11,453 bases of DNA from assembly GCA_023394035.1 (NCBI GenBank), contig JAEXBK010000144.1:1-11453 (forward strand), read 5' to 3'. This stretch comes from Bacillota bacterium (lineage in GTDB: Bacteria; Bacillota; Clostridia; Peptostreptococcales; Anaerovoracaceae). The notes below the pieces were generated by a model. The model made no database searches. It was given only the letters and a program-made list of their open reading frames with translations, and was not told where the DNA came from. Positions 1-7,218 of the stretch are shown one piece after another (the stretch's first letter is position 1; every line of letters starts with the position of its first letter). A program made the position numbers and the translations under genes.

Positions 1-2
1 AG

Positions 3-161
3 GGAGCACTTCTTAAGATGCACGGCTCGTCCGACGAAACAGCAGTAAAACAAACTATACTGAAGGCTGTTCCTTACGTAGAAGGTAAGGTTGTTGACAT
101 AATACAGAATTCTGTAGTCGAGATAGAAGACATACTTACCGGTCATCAGGAGAATCTGTAG
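3..161 (+). CDS. plsX: Phosphate acyltransferase PlsX, C-terminal end (partial)
   Basis: An open frame enters from the left edge and encodes 52 residues up to a TAG stop at 159-161. PlsX turns acyl-ACP and phosphate into acyl-phosphate, the acyl donor for PlsY in phospholipid synthesis, and acts as a peripheral membrane enzyme. The visible tail begins GALLKMHGSSDETAVKQ. A Lys/Ala-x-HGSS(D/N) motif followed by an amphipathic helix with regularly spaced Ala and Ile is, from family knowledge, the signature of the PlsX C-terminus. The position directly before rnc also fits, because plsX lies upstream of rnc in many Firmicutes. The stop codon is one base from the rnc start, so the two are surely co-transcribed. 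Only the tail is present, so no catalytic residues can be checked. The identity rests on the HGSS motif and context. Confidence 0.8.
   Translation, partial: GALLKMHGSSDETAVKQTILKAVPYVEGKVVDIIQNSVVEIEDILTGHQENL
148..153 (+). promoter_or_regulatory. Ribosome binding site of rnc
   Basis: AGGAGA lies nine bases before the TTG at 163, within the last codons of plsX. It decides the rnc start. The rnc frame is closed upstream by a stop at 124-126, and no ATG, GTG or TTG occurs in that frame between that stop and 163. Confidence 0.7.
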
Positions 162-162
162 A

Positions 163-843
163 TTGATTGATTATACTTTTTCAGACAATAGATTACTCGA
201 GGAAGCCCTGACTCACTCCTCGTGTGGCAAAAAAAGAGAATCCGGCGCACGTTTTGATAATGAACGTCTCGAATTCATCGGGGATGCTGTCTTTGATGCA
301 ATAATAGGAGAACGCCTTTTCGCTATTCTGCCTGATGCCGGAGAAGGTGCTTTAAGCAAGCTAAGGGCGGCGATAGTATGTGAATCTTCACTTGCTTCAG
401 CTGCGAGAGCGATAGGGCTTGACGGTATTATACGTATAGGGAGAAGCGAAGAGCATACACACCGAAGGGGAAACGACTCCATAATTGCCGATGCCCTTGA
501 AGCCGTTATCGGAGCTGTATTCCTTGACGGCGGATATGAAGCTGCAAGAAGCTTTGTGCTGAGCATATTTGAAGGTGCTATCTTTGATGCGGTATCGGGC
601 AAGCTGCCTTCGGACTACAAAAGTGAGCTTCAGGAAAAGGTATTTGTCAAAGGAAAAAATAACAACAGCAAAATAAAATATATAATCGAAAGCGAATCCG
701 GTCCGGATCATGATAAAACCTTCAATGCGATACTTTTGATATCGGGGAAGGTGGTTTCAAGAGGCTCAGGGAAGAGCAAAAAGGAAGCAGAGCAGAACGC
801 TGCGGGGAATGCGCTAAAGAAAGGTTTAGAGGATGTACTTTAA
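163..843 (+). CDS. rnc: Ribonuclease III
   Basis: Encodes a 226-residue double-strand-specific endoribonuclease that processes the rRNA precursor and other structured RNAs as a Mg-dependent homodimer. The catalytic RNase III domain covers about residues 1-145 and carries the signature NERLEFIGDAV (33-43). By alignment with E. coli, the metal-binding acids are E37, D41, D109 and E112, with E34 and E60 also conserved. A double-stranded RNA binding domain follows at about 150-221, ending in the typical GSGKSKKEAEQNAA helix start. The start is a rare TTG preceded by AGGAGA, and no other start is possible in frame. This leaves only three residues before the conserved YTF motif, roughly ten fewer than in the usual family member, so the first helix is shortened. 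The gene begins one base after plsX and overlaps smc by 11 bases, which suggests translational coupling. All catalytic residues are intact. Confidence 0.96.
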   Translation: MIDYTFSDNRLLEEALTHSSCGKKRESGARFDNERLEFIGDAVFDAIIGERLFAILPDAGEGALSKLRAAIVCESSLASAARAIGLDGIIRIGRSEEHTHRRGNDSIIADALEAVIGAVFLDGGYEAARSFVLSIFEGAIFDAVSGKLPSDYKSELQEKVFVKGKNNNSKIKYIIESESGPDHDKTFNAILLISGKVVSRGSGKSKKEAEQNAAGNALKKGLEDVL

Positions 844-3800
844 GAGATTGGAGATGCACGGGTTTAAGTCATTTGCGGATCCTGTCATTATAGATTTTCA
901 TGAAGGGATAACCTGCATTGTCGGTCCTAACGGAAGCGGCAAGAGCAATATTAGTGATGCTATAAGATGGGTTCTCGGAGAGCAGAGTCCAAAGGCACTC
1001 CGCGGCGGGAAAATGGAAGAGGTGATCTTTGCAGGCACTGCAAGCAGAAAATCGCGCGGCATGGCGGAGGTCGTTCTTGTTATTGATAATTCCACGGGAC
1101 TGCTTGATATAGATTACAGCGAAGTTGCGATTACAAGGAGAATGTACAGATCAGGAGAAAGTGAATATCTCATCAACAACAATCCGTGCAGATTGCGCGA
1201 TATACGCGAACTCATAATGGATACGGGCATAGGTGTTGACGGATATTCAATAATCGGACAGGGCAAAATCTCTGAAATCGTAAGCAACAAGCCGGAGAGC
1301 CGACGCGAGATATTCGAGGAAGTCGCGGGCGTTGTAATGTACAAGAACCGCAGACACGATGCCGAAAAGAAGCTTGAGTCAACATCTATCAACCTTGAAA
1401 GGGTAAGCGACATAATAGCGGAAATCGAAGGAAGAATCGGACCGCTCAGAGAAGAAAGCATCAAAGCTGCAGAGCTTATAGAATTAAACAAAAAATACGA
1501 GGATCTCGAAATCAACGTTATTTTACATAATATTGATTCGATCACGGAGAGCAACAAAGCTTTTGCAGGTGAACTCCAAGACCTTGAAAACGCAATAAAT
1601 TCACATGCAAAGGAGCATGGCGAAATCTTTGCCGAATCATCAAAGCTTTCGGATCGCCGTGAAGTTATCGACCGCATCATAGGCGAAACGCGCGATAAAA
1701 TCATGGCTGCGATACAATCTGTAAATGAGCTGACAAGCAGAAATGAAGTCAGCAGGGAGAGACTCTCGGGCATAGAAAGCGAGAAGAAGCTTATCGAGGA
1801 CGACCTTATATCTCTTAATGATAAGCTTGAAGTTGAACAGGCATCATTTGAAGCGATTTGTGAAGAAAAGGCAAGCCTTGAGAGAGATATTGAAAAAGCA
1901 AAGCAGGAAATGAACCTCAGGATAGCTGAGTACAACGAGGCTGCTTCAATTCAGGCAGGGATAGCCGCAGGTGTAGACGAGGCACGAAGCTTACTTTTTG
2001 ATTCGCACAAGGAGCTTTCATCCTGCGAAAGTGAAATAAAGGGAATAGACAGCCTAAAGGAAAGCCTCATAAAAAGACGTGCAGAGCTTACAGCTCTAAG
2101 CAGCGGAAGCGATAATAACAGCAAAGAATACGAAGCCATGCTCTCATCCGTAAGGGAAGAGCTCACTTCGGCTGAAAACAATGCTTCATCGCTTCGTGAG
2201 ATGATGATATCCGTTAAGGACAAGATAATTTCATCGGAAAAAATATCACAGAGCCTCATAGAAGAAATAGAGAGAACAAAGCTCGAAAAAACGAGAATTC
2301 TATCGAGACTCAGGACTATTGAAGAGCTCGAAAGCAATTACGAGGGCTACAATTTCGGTGTCAAAGCCGTAATGAAAGCAAATATTTCAGGGATAAGAGG
2401 CGTTGCAGCCGATCTTATGAATGTTCCGAGGGGATATGAAACGGCAATAGAGACAGCTATGGGAGCCGCTCTTCAAAACATCATATGCAGCTCTGATATT
2501 GATGCTAAGCGCGGAGTCGAATACCTCAAGCAAAACAAGGCAGGAAGAGTTACATTTCTTCCTGTATCATCGATAAAAAATCAGAAATCCTATTCAAATA
2601 AAGAAATCGAAAAGGATCCGGGCTTTATCGATTATGCTGTAAATATAATAAATTTTGATAAGGAATACGAAAATATATATTCGTATCTTCTTTCGCGTGT
2701 TGCGGTGGTAAAGAGCATGGATGCAGCCATCACACTCTCAAAATCAGGCTCAGGTCTAAGATTTGTAACCCTTGAAGGCGAAATAATCAATGCATCCGGA
2801 GCAATTACAGGCGGTGCGTTCAGGCATAAGACTGCAAACATCCTTGACAGAAAGGCGGAGATAAACGAGCTTTCAGATAAGATAAATAAGCTGGACGGCG
2901 AGATTTCCGCAATGCAGAAGAAGCTTGATTCAAACAAAAACGAAACCTTCGATTTGAGAAGGTCGTTTGAGGGGCTGGAAAACGATTTGCGAAGCTCCGA
3001 AATAAAAGGAGGCACTCTCAAGAGCAGCGTTGCCGCAGCGGAAGAGCGTCTCTTAAGAGAGTCAGAAGCATCGGAGCGCATAAAATCCGAGCTGAATGAT
3101 ATTGAGGTACAGCTCAAGGGCTCGGATGACCTCACGCTTTCACACAGAACAAAGGCTGCAGCTGTAAATCAGGCGATCTCCGATGTGACAAAACAGCTCG
3201 ATGAATTGATTGACAGCCTTGAATCGGCAAAGCATAGAACGGAAGAGAAGAGCGAGAGCGTAACCGCAGCAAGAATATCTCTCAACGAGATTGCAGCAAA
3301 GAGCGATGCTCATATCAGAATGTCCGAAAAAGTACAGGATACTTTGTCGGCATACAAAGCACAGATCAAATCAAAAGAAGAAATGATAGGCGCACTCATT
3401 GCGGAGCGTGAGAATATAACCGCTTCATTCAGCGACGGAAGCGAGATAGAAGTATTGGTATCTGAACGCGAAAACCTTGAGAGCGTACTCTCCAAGCTGA
3501 CACATGAAAGAGATGATGTCGTTGCAAAGCAGAGAGCACTTGAATCGGAGCAGAGCGGAGCGGCAGAGAAGATCAATGATTTGCGTGACAGAAAATACCA
3601 GATAGAGATAAAAGCGGCTAAAGGTGATACACAGCTTGAAGCTCTTAAGGAAAAGCTTTGGGAAGAGTTTGAAATATCATATGCGCAGGCTGCTGACAGA
3701 AGGCGCGAGGATTTTGTATATTCAAGAGCCGTTAAAGAAACGAGAACTATAAGAAACAGGATCCGCGAGATAGGACCTGTAAGCATATCTTCGATAGACG

Positions 3801-4375
3801 AATACGAGCAGACATCTGAAAGATATAAATTCCTGACGGAACAGAAGGACGATATTGTAAAGGCAAAGGATGAGCTCATCGGCATAATAGATGAGATGGA
3901 CAGGACGATAAAGAAACGCTTCAAAGAAAATTTCGACGAGGTTGTAAAGAACTTCGAGGTTATATTTAAGGAGCTTTTCGGAGGCGGATATTCGGAGCTG
4001 AGGATGGAAGACGATTCAGACCCGCTCAATTCAGGAATAGAAATCATAGCTCAGCCGCCGGGCAAGAAGCTTCAGAATATAAATCTGATGAGCGGCGGCG
4101 AAAAGACTATGACAGCGATAGCTTTGATGTTTGCGGTGCTTAAAACAAAGCCTACGCCGTTCTGTATTCTTGATGAGGTAGAGGCTGCGCTTGACGACAA
4201 CAATATAGATCGCTTTGCAGAATATCTGAGAAAGTTTAACGAGATACAGTTTGCTCTTGTCACACACCAGAAAGCGACGATGGAGCATGCGGACGTGCTT
4301 TACGGTGTAACGATGCCGGAGCACGGAATTTCCAAGGTACTCAGCCTTAGGATGGGCGATGAATTTGAACTGTAA
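833..4375 (+). CDS. smc: Chromosome segregation and condensation ATPase SMC
   Basis: Encodes 1180 residues, the normal length of bacterial SMC (about 1190). With ScpA and ScpB it forms the condensin ring that loops and segregates the chromosome. The N-terminal head has the Walker A motif GPNGSGKSN (31-39, K37) and the Q-loop GQGKI (142-146). A long coiled coil rich in Glu, Lys, Ser and Leu follows (about 170-500). The hinge spans about 502-662, opening with YEGYNFGVKAV and ending near SGAITGG. A second coiled coil runs to about 1010. The C-terminal head carries the signature LMSGGEKT (1085-1092) and Walker B FCILDEVEAALDD with D1114/E1115. The signature reads EK-TM where B. subtilis has ER-AL, a mild variation. 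The ATG at 833 gives the standard MYFKRLEMHGFKSF start, with AAAGG at 820-824. The gene starts inside the end of rnc. ScpA and ScpB are not in the window. Confidence 0.98.
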   Translation: MYFKRLEMHGFKSFADPVIIDFHEGITCIVGPNGSGKSNISDAIRWVLGEQSPKALRGGKMEEVIFAGTASRKSRGMAEVVLVIDNSTGLLDIDYSEVAITRRMYRSGESEYLINNNPCRLRDIRELIMDTGIGVDGYSIIGQGKISEIVSNKPESRREIFEEVAGVVMYKNRRHDAEKKLESTSINLERVSDIIAEIEGRIGPLREESIKAAELIELNKKYEDLEINVILHNIDSITESNKAFAGELQDLENAINSHAKEHGEIFAESSKLSDRREVIDRIIGETRDKIMAAIQSVNELTSRNEVSRERLSGIESEKKLIEDDLISLNDKLEVEQASFEAICEEKASLERDIEKAKQEMNLRIAEYNEAASIQAGIAAGVDEARSLLFDSHKELSSCESEIKGIDSLKESLIKRRAELTALSSGSDNNSKEYEAMLSSVREELTSAENNASSLREMMISVKDKIISSEKISQSLIEEIERTKLEKTRILSRLRTIEELESNYEGYNFGVKAVMKANISGIRGVAADLMNVPRGYETAIETAMGAALQNIICSSDIDAKRGVEYLKQNKAGRVTFLPVSSIKNQKSYSNKEIEKDPGFIDYAVNIINFDKEYENIYSYLLSRVAVVKSMDAAITLSKSGSGLRFVTLEGEIINASGAITGGAFRHKTANILDRKAEINELSDKINKLDGEISAMQKKLDSNKNETFDLRRSFEGLENDLRSSEIKGGTLKSSVAAAEERLLRESEASERIKSELNDIEVQLKGSDDLTLSHRTKAAAVNQAISDVTKQLDELIDSLESAKHRTEEKSESVTAARISLNEIAAKSDAHIRMSEKVQDTLSAYKAQIKSKEEMIGALIAERENITASFSDGSEIEVLVSERENLESVLSKLTHERDDVVAKQRALESEQSGAAEKINDLRDRKYQIEIKAAKGDTQLEALKEKLWEEFEISYAQAADRRREDFVYSRAVKETRTIRNRIREIGPVSISSIDEYEQTSERYKFLTEQKDDIVKAKDELIGIIDEMDRTIKKRFKENFDEVVKNFEVIFKELFGGGYSELRMEDDSDPLNSGIEIIAQPPGKKLQNINLMSGGEKTMTAIALMFAVLKTKPTPFCILDEVEAALDDNNIDRFAEYLRKFNEIQFALVTHQKATMEHADVLYGVTMPEHGISKVLSLRMGDEFEL

Positions 4376-4401
4376 TATAATTATCGGAAGCGAGGCACAA
4401 G

Positions 4402-5301
4402 ATGGCAATAATAGGTGAAAAAAAGGGCTTTTTCGGGAAGCTTTCAGAGCGCATAGGAGATGTTCTCATGTCGCGAGCAACGGTAGATGACCAGATGCTT
4501 GACGATCTTGAAGAGGTGCTTATAACATCTGACATAGGCATGGATACTACACTTAGAATAATGGAGGATCTGCGCGATCACATAAAGATCAACCACATAA
4601 CCAAGCCCGACAGGGTGAGAGAAGCGCTGATAAGCGTTATCACATGGATAATAGACAAGGGCGACAGATGCAGGCTAAGTGAAAAAACTCCGCTGATAAT
4701 TCTTATGATCGGCATAAACGGAGGCGGAAAGACCACTTCCATAGCAAAGATCGGTTATAAGCTGAAAAAGCAGGGAAAAACCGTAATGCTTGCAGCAGCG
4801 GATACATTCAGAGCGGCAGCCGGCGAGCAGCTTGAAATATGGGGAAACAGGATAGGCGTAAACACCGTAAAGCACGGAGAAGGAGCAGATCCGTCCGCCG
4901 TAATTTTTGATGCGATTCAGTCTGCCAAGGCAAAGAACATCGATGTTTTGATATGCGATACTGCAGGGCGTCTGCAGACAAAGCGCAATCTGATGAACGA
5001 GCTCGAAAAGATGAACAAAATCATATCGAGAGAATATCCGGAGGCTGCAAGAGAAACTCTTCTCGTGCTCGATGCTACAACCGGAAAGAACGCTATTTCT
5101 CAGGCAAAGGAATTTAATGACGCAGCTGAAATTACAGGCATCGTTTTGACTAAGCTTGACGGTACTGCAAAGGGCGGTATTGCAATAACAGTTACGGATG
5201 AATTTAATATTCCTATAAAATACATAGGCGTAGGTGAAAAACTCGAAGACCTTCAGGAATTCCACCCGCGCTCGTTTGCAGGAGGTATTTTCAGTGAGTA
5301 A
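4402..5301 (+). CDS. ftsY: Signal recognition particle receptor FtsY
   Basis: Encodes a 299-residue SRP-family GTPase that receives ribosome-nascent chain-SRP complexes at the inner face of the membrane and hands them to the Sec translocon. The acidic A domain of E. coli FtsY is absent, as is usual in Firmicutes. The protein opens with a short amphipathic stretch (GFFGKLSERIGDVL, 9-22) that resembles the membrane-targeting helix. The N domain reaches to about 90 and the G domain follows. The GTPase motifs are all present: GINGGGKT (104-111), DTFRAAA (134-140), DTAGR (186-190), TKLD (250-253) and GVGEKLEDL (276-284). The ATG is preceded by GCGAGG with a six-base spacer after the last G. A 26-base gap separates it from smc, the widest in the window. 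The C-terminus (SFAGGIFSE) contains the der ribosome binding site. The partner gene ffh does not follow here. Confidence 0.97.
   Translation: MAIIGEKKGFFGKLSERIGDVLMSRATVDDQMLDDLEEVLITSDIGMDTTLRIMEDLRDHIKINHITKPDRVREALISVITWIIDKGDRCRLSEKTPLIILMIGINGGGKTTSIAKIGYKLKKQGKTVMLAAADTFRAAAGEQLEIWGNRIGVNTVKHGEGADPSAVIFDAIQSAKAKNIDVLICDTAGRLQTKRNLMNELEKMNKIISREYPEAARETLLVLDATTGKNAISQAKEFNDAAEITGIVLTKLDGTAKGGIAITVTDEFNIPIKYIGVGEKLEDLQEFHPRSFAGGIFSE
5280..5286 (+). promoter_or_regulatory. Ribosome binding site of der, inside ftsY
   Basis: AGGAGGT, an almost complete anti-16S match, lies seven bases before a GTG at 5294. It settles the der start at this GTG rather than at the in-frame ATG at 5234. Starting at 5234 would add 20 residues that are absent from other Der proteins. 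The site itself is read as Ala-Gly-Gly in FtsY. Confidence 0.85.
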
Positions 5302-6619
5302 ACCGATAGTAGCGGTCGTAGGCAGACCGAATGTAGGTAAATCCACGCTTTTTAATAAGATAGTGGGCAGAAGGGTGTCGATAGTTGAGGACACTCCGGG
5401 TGTCACAAGGGACAGAATATATGCAGAAGCCGAATGGAACGGCATCTATTTTGATATAATAGACACGGGAGGCATCGAGCCTTCAAGCAAAGACATAATC
5501 CTGTCACAGATGCGCGAACAGGCTCAAATGGCAATGGACATGGCGGATGTCATAATTTTTATAGTTGACGGAAGCGAGCCGCTGACGAGTGCTGACGAAG
5601 AAGTTGCTACAATGCTTAGACGCACCGGCAAAAAGGTTATCCTGCTTGCAAATAAGATAGACAGTCCGCGCAGAATGCCGGATCATTTTTATGACTTTTA
5701 TAATCTCGGAATCGGCGTACCTATTCCGGTTTCGGCAGTGAATATGCTAAATCTCGGAGATGTACTCGACGAAATAGTAGAGGCATTCCCTGAAAGTGCA
5801 TCAGATGAAGAAGACTCAACAAAGGTTGCGATTATCGGAAAACCTAATGTGGGCAAATCATCATTGATAAACGCCTTGATTGACGAGAAAAGAGTTATCG
5901 TCTCTCCAATAGCAGGAACAACAAGAGACGCTGTCGATACGCCGTTTGTATGGGATGACGAAAAATATATTCTGATAGATACAGCAGGAATAAGAAGAAA
6001 AAGCAAGGTAAATGAGGACATCGAAAAATTCAGCGTCATCAGAGCGATAGCAGCGATAGAACGCTGCGATGTCTGCATACTCATGATCGATGCCGAAGAA
6101 GGTCTGACAGAGCAGGATAAGAAAATTGCAGGAGAGGCTCACGAAGCCGGAAAGGGCATAATCGTAGCGGTCAACAAATGGGATCTCGTATACAAAGAAA
6201 CAAATACCATGCGCGATTTCAAACGCAAAATAGAGGCAGAGCTTCTTTTTATGTCTTACGCTCCTATAATTTTCATATCTGCACTCAAGAAGCAGAGACT
6301 CGGTGAGGTTATGACTACCGTCAAATTCGTTTCGGAAAAGAGGGCTCTCAGGGTGCCTACGGGACAGCTTAACAGCCTTATAGCCGATGCCATGCTCATG
6401 AATCCGCCGCCTGCAGACAAGGGACGCAGGCTAAAGATTTACTATGCAACTCAGGTAGGCGTAAAACCGCCGCTTTTCTCGTTCTCAATCAACGACAGGG
6501 AGCTTATGCACTTCTCATATTCGAGATATATAGAGAACAAAATAAGGGCAGCTTTCGGATTTGAAGGCACATCGATCAAATTTATTTTCCGCGAAAAAGG
6601 AGAAAAAGATCTGGTATGA
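5294..6619 (+). CDS. der: Ribosome assembly GTPase Der (EngA)
   Basis: Encodes 441 residues when started at GTG 5294. Der is an essential GTPase with two tandem G domains that matures the 50S ribosomal subunit. The first domain has GRPNVGKST (10-18), DTGG (57-60) and NKID (120-123). The second has GKPNVGKSS (182-190), DTAGIRRKSKV (229-239) and NKWD (294-297). The KH-like domain covers about 350-441 and includes the conserved PP(P)ADKGRRLKIYYATQ stretch. The start was chosen because GTG-Ser-Lys-Pro-Ile-Val matches the usual Der N-terminus and has AGGAGGT seven bases upstream; an earlier in-frame ATG at 5234 lies inside ftsY and has no family support. The gene overlaps ftsY by eight bases and shares ATGA with plsY, so it is probably translationally coupled on both sides. 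Confidence 0.97.
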   Translation: MSKPIVAVVGRPNVGKSTLFNKIVGRRVSIVEDTPGVTRDRIYAEAEWNGIYFDIIDTGGIEPSSKDIILSQMREQAQMAMDMADVIIFIVDGSEPLTSADEEVATMLRRTGKKVILLANKIDSPRRMPDHFYDFYNLGIGVPIPVSAVNMLNLGDVLDEIVEAFPESASDEEDSTKVAIIGKPNVGKSSLINALIDEKRVIVSPIAGTTRDAVDTPFVWDDEKYILIDTAGIRRKSKVNEDIEKFSVIRAIAAIERCDVCILMIDAEEGLTEQDKKIAGEAHEAGKGIIVAVNKWDLVYKETNTMRDFKRKIEAELLFMSYAPIIFISALKKQRLGEVMTTVKFVSEKRALRVPTGQLNSLIADAMLMNPPPADKGRRLKIYYATQVGVKPPLFSFSINDRELMHFSYSRYIENKIRAAFGFEGTSIKFIFREKGEKDLV

Positions 6620-7218
6620 TAATAATCAAATTTATTATTGTGATGATATGTTCCTATTTTATTGGAAACATTTCACCGTCTACAATTATAGGAAAATCAA
6701 AAGGCATAGATATCAAAAAAGCGGGAAGCGGAAATGCCGGAACAACGAACGCACTTAGGGTTCTCGGGAAAAAGGCGGCACTCATAACGCTTTGCATAGA
6801 TATCCTAAAAGGGTTTATCGCGGTGTTTATAGCTGTTAAATTATTAAATCATGACGGCTATGCACTTTTCAGTGCTCTTTTCGTATTTCTGGGTCATGTG
6901 TGGCCCGTATTATACGCTTTCAAGGGCGGTAAAGGCGTTGCCACGGCATTCGGAGCTCTTCTTGCCGTAAGATGGGAAATGGCACTCATATGCCTCGCAA
7001 TAGTAATTTTGATAGTCATATTTACGAGGATGGTATCGCTCGGCTCGGTGTGTGCTGCGATAATATTTCCTTTTTTATGCCTCTTCATGAGAAGAGAATT
7101 TATGATTCCGGGCATCATAATGGCTTTGATACTGATATTTAAGCACAGAGCAAATATAGGTCGTATCTTAGCCGGAACGGAAAGCAAAATATCATTCGGA
7201 AAAGGAAAAGATAAATGA
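6616..7218 (+). CDS. plsY: Acyl-phosphate:glycerol-3-phosphate acyltransferase PlsY
   Basis: Encodes a 200-residue integral membrane enzyme that moves an acyl group from acyl-phosphate to the 1-position of sn-glycerol-3-phosphate, giving lysophosphatidic acid. Length and hydrophobic profile fit the family, with several membrane segments (near 2-22, 52-75, 83-101, 120-137, 143-158 and 163-176). The three conserved cytoplasmic motifs are present: GSGNAGTTNALR (37-48), GHVWPVLYAFKGGKGVAT (93-110, glycerol-phosphate site) and HRANIGRILAGTESK (177-191). The ATG overlaps the der stop as ATGA. A weak AAAGGAG lies 13 bases upstream, rather far, so coupling to der translation may matter. The downstream gene gpsA supplies its glycerol-3-phosphate substrate, and plsX at the left edge supplies the acyl-phosphate. 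Confidence 0.97.
   Translation: MIIIKFIIVMICSYFIGNISPSTIIGKSKGIDIKKAGSGNAGTTNALRVLGKKAALITLCIDILKGFIAVFIAVKLLNHDGYALFSALFVFLGHVWPVLYAFKGGKGVATAFGALLAVRWEMALICLAIVILIVIFTRMVSLGSVCAAIIFPFLCLFMRREFMIPGIIMALILIFKHRANIGRILAGTESKISFGKGKDK

Noticed and set aside
1114..1935. A 273-codon open frame on the minus strand inside smc
   Set aside because: Its product is Ser/Leu/Ile-rich low complexity, the expected reverse reading of Glu-, Lys- and Ser-rich coiled-coil codons. The sense strand rarely uses TTA, CTA or TCA here in that frame, so the antisense frame stays open by chance. No recognisable domain.
3310..4047. A 245-codon open frame on the minus strand inside the 3' part of smc
   Set aside because: Same reason: a low-complexity Ser-rich mirror of coiled-coil and head codons, with no family motif, while the sense frame carries the conserved SMC head.
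833..4375. SMC signature reading SGGEKTM instead of SGGERAL as a possible functional change
   Set aside because: All Walker A, Q-loop, signature Ser-Gly-Gly and Walker B residues are intact, and conservative Arg to Lys variation in this motif is common among SMC-like ATPases.
4376..4401. Possible promoter or terminator in the 26-base smc-ftsY gap
   Set aside because: The gap is too short to hold a -35/-10 pair plus leader. It contains only a short ATAATTAT palindrome and the ftsY ribosome binding site.
4675..5445. A 256-codon minus-strand frame across the ftsY-der junction
   Set aside because: It covers two well-supported genes with intact GTPase motifs and shows no domain of its own. Regarded as a shadow.
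6617..6640. AATAAT-AATAAT type inverted repeat (AATAAT 6621-6626 and ATTATT 6634-6639) just after the plsY start
   Set aside because: A six-base A/T-only stem with a seven-base loop is too weak for a terminator and is explained by Ile-rich membrane codons. There is no following T-run.
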